From Desulfotomaculum sp. (GTDB lineage Bacteria > Bacillota > Desulfotomaculia > Desulfotomaculales > Desulfallaceae), in contig JAENYQ010000012.1 of NCBI GenBank assembly GCA_016841675.1, positions 1 to 58,940 of the forward strand: 58,940 bases of DNA, written 5' to 3'. Below are positions 51,165-58,940 of the stretch, piece after piece (the first letter of the stretch is position 1; the number at the start of each line of letters is the position of its first letter). The position numbers and the translations under genes were made by a program. The notes beneath the pieces are model-generated. The model worked only from the letters and a program-made list of their open reading frames with translations, did no database searches and was not told the origin of the DNA.

Positions 51165-54100
51165 CTACAGCGCTTTAATCATGGCTATAAGCTGCTGGTT
51201 CGTGCAACCCTTGACATTGATTGCTCCACAGCGGCAGGTTGACGCGCAGGCACCGCAGCCCTTGCATAAAGCCTCGTTAACCACGGCAACTTTTTTAATC
51301 GCATCCACTTGAACGGCCTTGGCCGGGCAAACAGCTTCGCAATCGCCGCAGCCGGCGCACTTTCTCTCATTGACAAAAGCGCTCTTGCCTTCCACGGAAA
51401 TTGATTGCTTGGCCAGAACCGTACAGGCGCGACCCACTGCGGCTTTAGCCTGGGAGATGTTCTCTTCCAGGTTCTTGGGCCCGTGGGCCAGTCCGCACAT
51501 AAACACGCCGTCGGTGCCAAAGTCCACTGGGCGCAGTTTCATATGTGCCTCCAGGAAGAACCCTTCCTGGTTAAGAGGTACCTTGTAGAACTGGCTGAGT
51601 TTACTGTTAGTATCCTTGTCCGGCACGATAGCGGCAGCCAGACCCACTATATCCGCGTTGATCTCAATCGGTATGCCCAGCACATGGTCGGTTACGGTCA
51701 CTTTCACGCTGTCAGCACCGGCTTCGACAACAGGTTTGTTGTCTGCGCTGTAGCGAACGAAGATAACGCCCTTGTTGCGGGCTTCCCGGTACATTTCTTC
51801 GAAGAAACCGTAGGTTCTAATATCCCGGTACAACACAAATACATTGGCATTGGGGTTGAGTTCTTTAACTTTAAGAGCCTGTTTAACGGATTTGGTGCAG
51901 CAAATTCTACTGCAATAAGGCCGCTCGGCGTCCCTGGAGCCTACACACTGAACGAAAACAACGTTCTTGGCACCGGTTACTTTGCTGTCTTTGTTGGCCA
52001 GCAGGCTTTCCAGTTCCAGCAGGGTCATAACGTTTTTGTTTTGGCCGTATAGGTACTCGGTAGGCTTATATTCCCGGGCACCGGTGGCGATTATAGTTAC
52101 ACCATGTGGTATAACGTCGCCGCTGGACAGGGTAGTCTCAAAGTTACCCACGAAACCGTGCACGTCAGTAATTTCGACGCCGGTACTCACTTTGATGTTA
52201 GCATCGGCGTTAACCTCGGCCACCAGGTCACTGATGTAACTAGGCAGGTCTTCGCCTCTCATGCCGAAACGCAACTGGTTGGCAATGCCGCCCAGCTCGG
52301 CGGACTTTTCCACCAGGTAGACTTTATAACCCTGTTTGGACAGACCCAAAGATGCAGTTATCCCGGCTACACCGCCGCCGATAACCAGAGCGTCATGGTT
52401 CATGTCCAGGGTCACACCGTCAATAGGTTCCAGTAGGGCAGACTTGTAGATAGCCATTTTGACCAGGTCTTTGGCCTTGGCAGTTGCCTTTTCAGGTTCC
52501 TGCATGTGTACCCAGGAGCACTGATCGCGAATATTGGTCATTTCAAACAGGTTGGCGTTCAAGCCAGCTTCCTTCAGCGTTTCCTGGAACATTGGCTCGT
52601 GGGTCCGCGGACTGCAAGATGCAACTACGACTCTGTTTAAGCCGTATTGATCGATGGCCTCCTTGATTTGGGCGGAAGTGTCTTGGGAGCAGGCATACAG
52701 TTTTTCATCAGCAAATGCAACTCCCGGCAGCGTCTTGGCATAGGCCACTACTTCAGGCACGTTGACCACGCCGCCAATGTTGATACCGCAGTGACAAATG
52801 AACACGCCGGTACGAATAACCTCGCCGGCCACGTCTTTTTCAGCCGGGTATTCCTTGGCCTTGGTCATGGTGCCGCGCACATCCGCCAGGACGGCTGCCG
52901 AATCGGATGCTGCCGCGCTGGCCTGCATCACAGTTTCAGGAATATCCCGCGGACCGCTAAATGCGCCGGCCACAAAAATACCTGGTTTGCTGGTACCCAC
53001 ACCGGTAAGGCTGGGTGATTCACAGAAATTAAACTTATTTAATTCCAGACCTAATTTATCGGCCAGTTGCACCATTCCAGAAGGCGGTTCCAGACCTAAG
53101 GAGAGAACCACCAGGTCGAAGTCTTCGGTGACAATGGTGCCGTCCTCGTTGGAGTAACGGATCTGGCAATTGCCGGTATCATCAAAGGTGTCGGTCACTT
53201 CAAACACGCGGGAGCGAATGAACCGCACCCCGTTTTCCAGGCGGGCTCGGTCATAATATTTTTCAAAATCCTTACCGTAAGTGCGCATGTCCATGAAGAA
53301 AATAGCCGTATCCAAGGGGTACTTAGTATGCTCTTTGGCGATAACAGCTTCCTTGATGGCATACATGCAACAGACTGAGGAGCAGTAGCCGTGTTCATTG
53401 CGGCAGTTCCTGGAACCAACGCACTGAAGCCAAGCGATTTTTTTCGGTTCTTGGCCGTCGGCCGGTCTTTGCAGATGACCGCCGAAGGGGCCTGAAGCAC
53501 TAAGGAGACGTTCAAATTCCATGCTGGTGATAACATTGGGCAACTTACCGTAACCGTAATACCAGAGCTGGCTGACGTCATACTTTTCAAAGCCGGGGCA
53601 AAGGATGACCGAACCAACTTGTAATTCCAAGGTTTCGTCCTGCATTAAGTGATCAATGGCGTTTGCCTGGCATACTTCCAAACATTTGCCGCAGGCCTTG
53701 GGTTTTTTAATTTTCAAGCACCGAGTGGTATCAATGGCGTAGGCGTTAGGGTAAGCCTGGGCGTACAGTTTGTAAATGGCTTTACGCTTATTAAGCCCCT
53801 GGTTAAAGTCATCATCCACTTTAACGGGGCATTCTTCTGCACAAGAGCCGCAACCTGTACATTTATCAGGATCAACCATACGCGCCTTTTTATTGATAGT
53901 TACTTTGAAATTGCCAGGTTCACCCTGAATGTCAGCCACTTCAGAATTGGTAATGGTCTCGACATTCAAGTGCCTCCCGCACTCAACCAGTTTGGGAGAC
54001 AGGATGCACATGGAACAGTCATTGGTGGGGAAAGTTTTGTCCAGCATGGGCATGGTGCCGCCAATGGCGGGGCTTTTTTCAACCAGGTATACATAGTATC

Positions 54101-54191
54101 CTGATTCTGCCAGATCAAGCGAAGCCTGAATACCGGCGATACCTGCGCCAACCACCAGAACGGCTCCAACCTTATCAGGTTTGGTACTCAT
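51165..54191 (-). CDS. hdrA: HdrA-like flavin/iron-sulfur subunit, duplicated form
   Basis: A 1008-residue HdrA. Half 1 has [20 protein letters not shown], the [20 protein letters not shown] cluster region, [12 protein letters not shown] and CGKCLEVCQ. Half 2 begins [20 protein letters not shown] near 590 and ends with [16 protein letters not shown] and [16 protein letters not shown]. It is the first gene of the long operon, with flxD 22 bp after its stop, as expected for the HdrA of a Flx-Hdr complex. The ATG at 54191 is 17 bases from the GGAGG; no better in-frame start is visible. Confidence 0.93.
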   Translation of the reverse strand: MSTKPDKVGAVLVVGAGIAGIQASLDLAESGYYVYLVEKSPAIGGTMPMLDKTFPTNDCSMCILSPKLVECGRHLNVETITNSEVADIQGEPGNFKVTINKKARMVDPDKCTGCGSCAEECPVKVDDDFNQGLNKRKAIYKLYAQAYPNAYAIDTTRCLKIKKPKACGKCLEVCQANAIDHLMQDETLELQVGSVILCPGFEKYDVSQLWYYGYGKLPNVITSMEFERLLSASGPFGGHLQRPADGQEPKKIAWLQCVGSRNCRNEHGYCSSVCCMYAIKEAVIAKEHTKYPLDTAIFFMDMRTYGKDFEKYYDRARLENGVRFIRSRVFEVTDTFDDTGNCQIRYSNEDGTIVTEDFDLVVLSLGLEPPSGMVQLADKLGLELNKFNFCESPSLTGVGTSKPGIFVAGAFSGPRDIPETVMQASAAASDSAAVLADVRGTMTKAKEYPAEKDVAGEVIRTGVFICHCGINIGGVVNVPEVVAYAKTLPGVAFADEKLYACSQDTSAQIKEAIDQYGLNRVVVASCSPRTHEPMFQETLKEAGLNANLFEMTNIRDQCSWVHMQEPEKATAKAKDLVKMAIYKSALLEPIDGVTLDMNHDALVIGGGVAGITASLGLSKQGYKVYLVEKSAELGGIANQLRFGMRGEDLPSYISDLVAEVNADANIKVSTGVEITDVHGFVGNFETTLSSGDVIPHGVTIIATGAREYKPTEYLYGQNKNVMTLLELESLLANKDSKVTGAKNVVFVQCVGSRDAERPYCSRICCTKSVKQALKVKELNPNANVFVLYRDIRTYGFFEEMYREARNKGVIFVRYSADNKPVVEAGADSVKVTVTDHVLGIPIEINADIVGLAAAIVPDKDTNSKLSQFYKVPLNQEGFFLEAHMKLRPVDFGTDGVFMCGLAHGPKNLEENISQAKAAVGRACTVLAKQSISVEGKSAFVNERKCAGCGDCEAVCPAKAVQVDAIKKVAVVNEALCKGCGACASTCRCGAINVKGCTNQQLIAMIKAL

Positions 54192-54400
54192 CTAAGCATC
54201 ACATCCGTCCTCCTAGTTTCAGCGTGCAAAAATATGCCTTCTTCCGCCAGGCCGGGTGCGTGTGACGGGCCGTTTACCGCCCAACCGGCCATAAAAAAAC
54301 TGGTTTCACTTTGCAATTAATTAGTTCGCTTCAGCGGCTGTTTTTGGTGCAAAATCTTAGTTTTATGCACTATTACAGGGTTTATACCCATCTTGAACAC
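54192..54400 (-). promoter_or_regulatory. Long 5' leader of the hdr-flx-met operon
   Basis: About 200 nt separate the predicted transcription start from the first codon. It contains GTGCATAAAA/TTTTGCAC and GC-rich stems and ends in GAGGACGGATGTGATG. I could not match it to a known riboswitch class. Confidence 0.45.
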
Positions 54401-54429
54401 AGTATAATCCCTAACCAACCTACTGTCAA
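54401..54429 (-). promoter_or_regulatory. Sigma-A promoter of the hdr-flx-met operon
   Basis: TTGACA (54429-54424), 17 bases, TATACT (54406-54401) on the minus strand. Confidence 0.85.
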
Positions 54430-54464
54430 ATAGCTGGAATAAAATAAAAAGAACCGCCCTTAGA

Positions 54465-54504
54465 GGTTATGAAAAGGAGGTTTGGGGGCCGCCTTTTCAT
54501 AACC
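54465..54504 (-). terminator. Hairpin downstream of acsE
   Basis: GGTTATGAAAAGG and its exact complement form a 13-bp stem, with TTCTTTTTATTTT further on in the minus direction. It separates the acs genes from the hdr-flx-met promoter. Confidence 0.65.
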
Positions 54505-54534
54505 AATACGGCATGTATTAGTCTTCCCGTTAAT

Positions 54535-55329
54535 TTACCTGGAACGGTAAGTTTTTAGGAACGAATCGCAATAGATGTCTTGGTTCATCAGGATTTTGGC
54601 TGCTGCCACTGCATCAAGCAGATCATCATCATCAACATCGGCAATAGCTGAATCCAGCCCGTTGGCTATGGACATAATCAGGAATGTCCGGTTAATCAGC
54701 TTCCTGTTGGTGCAGCCCTGGGATGAGTTGCTCAGACCCATGGTTGTACGAGGCGGCGGGTCGGCCAATGTCTTGATTTGACGCAGGGTTTCCAACACTT
54801 CGACACCGTGTTCCTGGGCCACGTTGGCCGGCAGCATCAGCGGGTCGATATACAGGTCTTCCATGGGCACGCCGTGCATATCGCAGTTAACCACGATTTC
54901 CATGGCCAGGGCCACCCGATCGGCAGCGCTCTTGGGCACGCCCTTTTCGTTCATGGCCAGACCGATAATGGCGGCGTTGTATTTGGCAGCCATGGGAATA
55001 TAGATGTCCATTTTCCACTGGTCGGCAGTGGTGGAGTTAATCATCGCTTTGCCCTTGTGTACTTTTAAACCGGCTTCGATGGCTGCCGGGTTGGTGGAGT
55101 CAACGCAGCAAGGCAGCTGCGCGGCTTCCTGGGCAATTTTGACCAGCCATTCCATAACAGCGGGTTGATCTTCGGCTTCAACAGTGGGGCCGGTGTTGAT
55201 ATCAAGGAATCCGGCGCACATTTCATACTGGCGTTTAGCCCAATATTGGATAGGTTCCGGGTTTTTGTTCAAAATGCCCTCGCGGATATCTTTAAACATT
55301 CCATTAATCCGTTCGCCGATTAGAATCAT
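54535..55329 (-). CDS. acsE: 5-methyltetrahydrofolate:corrinoid/iron-sulfur protein methyltransferase
   Basis: AcsE (MeTr) transfers the methyl of methyl-THF to the cobalt of the corrinoid iron-sulfur protein. The 264-residue TIM barrel (pterin-binding family) starts MILIGERINGMFKDIREGIL and has FLDINTGP near 57, CCVDSTNPAAIEAGL, MINSTTADQWKMD and TTMGLSNSSQGC. The length matches the family. ATG at 55329 follows AAAGGAGG. It is the last acs gene. Confidence 0.96.
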   Translation of the reverse strand: MILIGERINGMFKDIREGILNKNPEPIQYWAKRQYEMCAGFLDINTGPTVEAEDQPAVMEWLVKIAQEAAQLPCCVDSTNPAAIEAGLKVHKGKAMINSTTADQWKMDIYIPMAAKYNAAIIGLAMNEKGVPKSAADRVALAMEIVVNCDMHGVPMEDLYIDPLMLPANVAQEHGVEVLETLRQIKTLADPPPRTTMGLSNSSQGCTNRKLINRTFLIMSIANGLDSAIADVDDDDLLDAVAAAKILMNQDIYCDSFLKTYRSR

Positions 55330-55377
55330 GCTTTTAGCCTCCTTTACTTACAATAAATAGTATTTTTAAGTAATATT

Positions 55378-56328
55378 TTAATAGGCGTTGCTTTCCATTA
55401 CCTTGGCAAAATGAGTATTCACGTGTTTAATGGTCTCTGGGTGACGCAGGATAAAGATCGAACCACCGGCTAGAGCGAAGGAAGTGGTGGTGACAACTTC
55501 CCACAGGATGGCCCGTTTGTCCAGAGCGCCCCACTCGGGAGTCTCTTCATCCGGGCTCTTGGCTTCCTTGGCTTTCCAGGCTTCCTGGCCTACAAAGCAG
55601 ATAACCGGCATAGCCAGCATTTTGTCGCCCATCAGGGCGCCCATGCGGGCCCGCTCCATGATGGAGTAGGCGTATTCAATGCCGTAACCCAGCGCGCCAA
55701 CCAGCGGGTCAATAGCGATGCGGTTGGTGGGCAGATTCATTTCGGTCATTAGGATGTTCAGCTGCTTGGCCAGGTTAATGTCCAGCGGGCTGGACGCTAT
55801 CACGCTGTGGCCGTTAACCATGGCAGCGGCGGTGATTGTTTTATAGTTTTTCTCGGTGGCACAGCCAATCAGGCATTGCTTCCCGTTTAAAGCTTCCCCA
55901 ACTTTTTCCATGACCGCGGCGTCTTTTTCGTCAATACCACAGCCGATTAGCACTAGAGGTACATCGACAGCGTCAGCCACTGCTTTAGCAGTAGCGGCAC
56001 ATTCTTCGGGAGAGGCATCTTTAAAGTCGGGATGAGCGCTCATAAAACGTATGGCAATCAGGTCAGCACCATATTCTACGTTTTTCTTGGCCCAAGCTAC
56101 GGGATCAGCCAGTACGCCATCAAAGGGTTTTTTCAGAATGTCGGGCCACTCGGTGGGTTCCATATCCCATACTTCTAAAGCCAAAACCGGACGGTTGGGA
56201 ATTTCACCCTCAAAGTGCAGGAAAGGCAGCGAGGTTTCCCCGCCTACTTTGATAGCCTTGGCCCCTGTGCCCAGTTCCATTTCTCCGACTTTGCTGGTCC
56301 ATTTTTCTTTTGCTATCGTAACAGCCAT
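55378..56328 (-). CDS. acsD: Corrinoid/iron-sulfur protein, small subunit
   Basis: AcsD forms the heterodimeric corrinoid iron-sulfur protein with AcsC. The 316-residue TIM barrel carries GGETSLPFLHFEGEIPNRPV near the N-terminus, ALEVWDMEPTEWP, FMSAHPDFKDAS, CGIDEKDAAVMEKV and RIAIDPLVGALGYGIEY. ATG at 56328 follows GAAAGGAG; a longer frame to 56436 runs into a repeat. The spacer to cooC carries two REP-like hairpins. Confidence 0.96.
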   Translation of the reverse strand: MAVTIAKEKWTSKVGEMELGTGAKAIKVGGETSLPFLHFEGEIPNRPVLALEVWDMEPTEWPDILKKPFDGVLADPVAWAKKNVEYGADLIAIRFMSAHPDFKDASPEECAATAKAVADAVDVPLVLIGCGIDEKDAAVMEKVGEALNGKQCLIGCATEKNYKTITAAAMVNGHSVIASSPLDINLAKQLNILMTEMNLPTNRIAIDPLVGALGYGIEYAYSIMERARMGALMGDKMLAMPVICFVGQEAWKAKEAKSPDEETPEWGALDKRAILWEVVTTTSFALAGGSIFILRHPETIKHVNTHFAKVMESNAY

Positions 56329-56368
56329 TGTTTCGCTCCTTTCTACATTAGAAAGCTTGGTATAAGTT

Positions 56369-56478
56369 GGGACATTCCTCGACCTGTAAGTTTGACCCAA
56401 AAGCTGAGGTGTGTCCCTTTTCATAAGTTGGGACATTCCTCGACCCGTAAGCTCGACCCATAATCAGAGGTGTGTCCC
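56369..56478. repeat. Tandem pair of REP-like hairpins
   Basis: Two similar units, 56369-56417 and 56430-56478, each run GGGACATTCCTCGACC...GAGGTGTGTCCC, preceded by ataagttg. They lie within the acs operon between cooC and acsD. Confidence 0.7.
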
Positions 56479-56485
56479 TTTTCCG

Positions 56486-57244
56486 CTACACGATGGCAGC
56501 TTTTTTAAGGATATCGTCAATCACCGCCACCGCTGGTGACTGATCAGGTAAGCTGATCAGTGGTTTGCTAAGTAGGTCATATTCCATAACCTGGTCGTCT
56601 GTGGGTATGGCACCAACCAGCTCTAGACCGGTTTTTTCTATTTCGGGCATTAGGGCTTCAATGGAACCTTCTTTTACTCTGGAGACCACCAGGTACATTT
56701 TCTTCATGTCCAGATTAAGGGTTTCCACCAGTTCGCGGATACGGCCTGCCGAACGAATGCCCCGCGCTGATGCATCGCTGGTTATGAAAAGTATGTCGAC
56801 ATTCTGGGTTGTACGCCTACTTAGATGCTCCAGGCCGGCTTCATTATCCATAACCAGATAAGGGTAATTTTTGCTCAGTTCAGCCACAAACCCGCGCAGG
56901 ATGTTGTTGGCGTAACAATAGCAACCTGCCCCTTCGGGACCGCCCATTACCAAAAGGTCAACGTTTTCTCCCTCGGCAAGGGACTCGTGCACCTTAAAGG
57001 CCACGTACTGGTCTTTGGTCATGCCTGCCGGCAGTGGATCCAGGTTATTGTAAATCCTGGCTAAAACCTCCGAGATGGTCCCTTCAATTTCCAGGCCCAG
57101 CGCTTCGTTAAGGTTGGCATTGGCATCGGCGTCCACCGCCAGAATAGGTCCTTTTTTCGCTTTGATCAATTGCCTGATAATCAGCGAGCACAATGTGGTT
57201 TTCCCCGTGCCACCCTTGCCGGCAACTGCTATATGAAATGCCAT
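56486..57244 (-). CDS. cooC: CooC-type nickel-insertion ATPase
   Basis: A MinD/CooC P-loop ATPase of 252 residues needed to mature the Ni-containing CODH/ACS. Seen: deviant Walker A GKGGTGKTTLCSLII near 9, DADANANLNEALG, and the CxC metal motif in GPEGAGCYCYANNILRG, then LVMDNEAGLEHLSRRTTQ. It lies between acsC and acsD, a common arrangement. ATG at 57244 follows AAAGGAGG. It could equally be called acsF. Confidence 0.92.
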   Translation of the reverse strand: MAFHIAVAGKGGTGKTTLCSLIIRQLIKAKKGPILAVDADANANLNEALGLEIEGTISEVLARIYNNLDPLPAGMTKDQYVAFKVHESLAEGENVDLLVMGGPEGAGCYCYANNILRGFVAELSKNYPYLVMDNEAGLEHLSRRTTQNVDILFITSDASARGIRSAGRIRELVETLNLDMKKMYLVVSRVKEGSIEALMPEIEKTGLELVGAIPTDDQVMEYDLLSKPLISLPDQSPAVAVIDDILKKAAIV

Positions 57245-57344
57245 AAGATTGGTCCTCCTTTGGCTTGGTTATAACAACTGTTATAATTAATCTAAAGGTT
57301 TGCGGGCCACACTCGCTTAAGTTTAATTTAAAACTACTTCTGGC

Positions 57345-58667
57345 TTATGCGCCCCAGCGCTGCTTGATAAAGGACGGAATTCCGCCGGATTCTCTGGGTC
57401 CAACCAGTACTTCCCAGCCGCTCAGTTCATGAAGCTTGCCGCTTAAGACCGCCACGCCGCCGGGGATAACAACCTTGCGGTGCGATACTTTATCCGCTAC
57501 GCCGGAGGTGTTCAGCATTTCGGTAATTTTTTCAGGTGTAAACTTACCAGCGGCCCAACCGGTCATTACGGAAATACCGTCGGTGTCCACCGGCAGGATG
57601 TAACCGTTAATCCGGCCGCTTTCTACGTCGCCCTGCACGTTAAAGTAAGTGAGGGAGAAGTTGGTGGTCACGAATACAGGTGAATCCGGTCCCGGGGTGC
57701 CAATCTCGTACAGCTTGGATTCCACTGCGATGGGCTTTTGCGGGTCGGTGTAAATGTTCAGGCGCAGCGTAATCAGTGGCAGTAAGTCGGCGGGATCAGC
57801 AGAATCAACCACTACGATTCCGGCATACTTGGCGATATAAACGCTGGCATCCACAACCGCTTGGATAGGATCGGTATTGTCGGCAAAGGTAATGGTCGGA
57901 TAGCCGAAAGGACGGAATTTTTTCAGGGCCTGGCGGCGAATTTGGGTTTGGTCGGCCAGAACCTTGTTTACTTCACGGGCGCCGGAATCAAGGAACAGTT
58001 TCTTGTAACCAGCTTTTTCCACTAGGGATTCCAGCTCTTCAAGACCATTGCCCTTAACCACCAGCGGAGCGTCATACTTCTTGGCCAGTTCCACCATAGC
58101 TTCCAGGTTGGCAGCATTGGCGCCGCAGATAAGCGGGTTATTGGCACCGGCCGCTTCCAGCGCGCTACCCATGGCGGCGGGATCTTCGCTGACTAGAACC
58201 AACGGAAATTCAGTATTAGCCTGAACGGTTTTGGCCGCTTCAGCAAACTTGGCGCCGTCGCCGGAAGCGTTCACTACGGCTACTAAGTTAACACTGTGAA
58301 TTTGACCTACGCGGTCGAAAACCAGCTTGTTAATGCCCGCTACCTTGGAGGCGATATCACCGTCGGTATCCTTAACGGCGATGGCAATGCCCGTTGGATA
58401 TTCAAAACGCTTTTCATGGCGGAACAGTACAGTCTCGTTACCCAACGCCACTTCTTTTTCGCCTTTGCCTATTTTAACCAGGGCTATCGGCGGTGCAGAT
58501 GCTGAATCCAGGGCTTCTTTGGCAGCGTCGCTGACATGGGGGCACTGATCAAGGGCGGCTTTGCCGCTGGCCAGTTGCATGGCAAACGCCAGGCAGGTCG
58601 GTTGACCGCAATCTTTGCAGTTAGTTTTCGGGAGCTGTTTAAAAATCGCTAAACCTGTTAAACCCAT
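57345..58667 (-). CDS. acsC: Corrinoid/iron-sulfur protein, large subunit
   Basis: AcsC (CdhE-type) binds the corrinoid and a [4Fe-4S] cluster. The 440-residue product begins MGLTGLAIFKQLPKTNCKDC. The cluster motif is CKDCGQPTCLAFAMQLA with a fourth Cys in DQCPHVS. The C-terminal part (VMTGWAAGKFTPEKITEMLN, VIPGGVAVLSGKL) is the corrinoid-binding domain. ATG at 58667 follows AAAGGAG; a longer frame to 58811 runs into a repeat hairpin. Confidence 0.96.
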   Translation of the reverse strand: MGLTGLAIFKQLPKTNCKDCGQPTCLAFAMQLASGKAALDQCPHVSDAAKEALDSASAPPIALVKIGKGEKEVALGNETVLFRHEKRFEYPTGIAIAVKDTDGDIASKVAGINKLVFDRVGQIHSVNLVAVVNASGDGAKFAEAAKTVQANTEFPLVLVSEDPAAMGSALEAAGANNPLICGANAANLEAMVELAKKYDAPLVVKGNGLEELESLVEKAGYKKLFLDSGAREVNKVLADQTQIRRQALKKFRPFGYPTITFADNTDPIQAVVDASVYIAKYAGIVVVDSADPADLLPLITLRLNIYTDPQKPIAVESKLYEIGTPGPDSPVFVTTNFSLTYFNVQGDVESGRINGYILPVDTDGISVMTGWAAGKFTPEKITEMLNTSGVADKVSHRKVVIPGGVAVLSGKLHELSGWEVLVGPRESGGIPSFIKQRWGA

Positions 58668-58886
58668 TACTCCAAACTCCTTTCGCTGAAACCTTGTATA
58701 AGTTAGGGACATTCCCCTTACCTTTATATAGAACTTACATAGAACACCGGGGGGGGGCAGAACCCTTTGGTTGGGGACACACCTCCATCGTTCACGGAGG
58801 TGTGTCCCCATTATTTTTGTCTTTAGTTCCTTAGGATTCCGCCTTTAGTGTTCCTAAAACTCGCAAATAAATTACTTACCTAATAA
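58668..58886. other. acsB-acsC spacer with hairpin
   Basis: A perfect hairpin GGGGACACACCTCC/GGAGGTGTGTCCCC at 58773-58809 belongs to the REP-like family, and a run of nine G lies near 58749. No gene is seen. Confidence 0.6.
58773..58809. repeat. REP-like perfect hairpin
   Basis: A 14-bp perfect stem with a 9-base loop. It is the most regular member of the GGGGACA family in this window. Confidence 0.75.
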
Positions 58887-58940
58887 TTACATCAGTGGAT
58901 CCATGGTCAGCGCCGGGTGTCCTTTCTCTTCGAGGAAGGA
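58887..58940 (-). CDS. acsB: Acetyl-CoA synthase, C-terminal end (partial)
   Basis: The last 17 codons of a gene that continues past the window: SFLEEKGHPALTMDPLM, then TAA at 58887. The ending HPALxMxPxM is typical of the catalytic subunit of CODH/acetyl-CoA synthase, and acsC follows in the usual order. The short length limits certainty. Confidence 0.8.
   Translation of the reverse strand, partial: SFLEEKGHPALTMDPLM

Overview
The window looks like a chromosomal segment of an anaerobic, endospore-forming, acetogenic or sulfate-reducing Firmicute of the Desulfotomaculum/Peptococcaceae type. The evidence is an SleB-type cortex hydrolase, a DnaD/DnaC primosomal pair, TTG and GTG starts behind strong GGAGG sites, the anaerobic (early-cobalt) cobalamin pathway, a Wood-Ljungdahl (acs) cluster and several heterodisulfide-reductase (Hdr) modules. 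Species assignment is inference. Almost all metabolic genes lie on the minus strand.

Region 1 (about 1-23.3 kb) is a patchwork of housekeeping and hypothetical genes separated by repeat-rich spacers. Genes: surE, folE with a YpmA-like gene, a TPR protein, dinG with lapA, an MBL-fold hydrolase, meaB, trxB divergent from an XRE regulator, a methyltransferase, adk, tRNA-Pro(CGG), a stand-alone starch-binding-type module, a DUF3786 protein, a P-loop/Asp23 fusion and sleB. The spacers carry about twelve copies of a 50-60 bp imperfect palindrome, some within larger MITE-like elements, plus GGGGACA-type hairpins and long inverted repeats. Two genes here are decayed: a livK-type binding protein and a putA, both with internal deletions and both close to such repeats.

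Region 2 (23.3-32.6 kb) is a tight cobalamin operon, cbiD-E-T-L-F-G-H-J-X-C in transcription order, apparently downstream of dnaD and dnaC. The cbiH gene has no normal start codon at its conserved N-terminus. Region 3 (33.0-39.6 kb) has gapA on the plus strand converging on an hdrC-hdrB-hdrA set.

Region 4 (39.8-54.4 kb) is the most striking part: one apparent transcription unit with a consensus promoter at 54.4 kb and a terminator at 39.85 kb. In order it encodes HdrA, a FlxD/MvhD selenoprotein, FlxC-, FlxB- and FlxA-like subunits, a DsrK/HdrD-like HdrCB fusion, a 1474-residue HdrA-GltD-HdrA fusion, a second MvhD selenoprotein, MetV and MetF. Both selenoproteins are split by an in-frame UGA at a position where the family has cysteine, and each has a stem-loop 12-14 nt downstream. 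The set would let NAD(P)H, ferredoxin, a disulfide-type acceptor and methylene-tetrahydrofolate exchange electrons, probably by flavin-based bifurcation.

Region 5 (54.5-58.94 kb) is the corrinoid arm of the Wood-Ljungdahl pathway: acsB (3' end only), acsC, a cooC-type ATPase, acsD and acsE. Regions 2, 4 and 5 fit together: the cobamide made by cbi genes serves the corrinoid protein AcsCD, which takes the methyl group formed by MetFV and passed on by AcsE.
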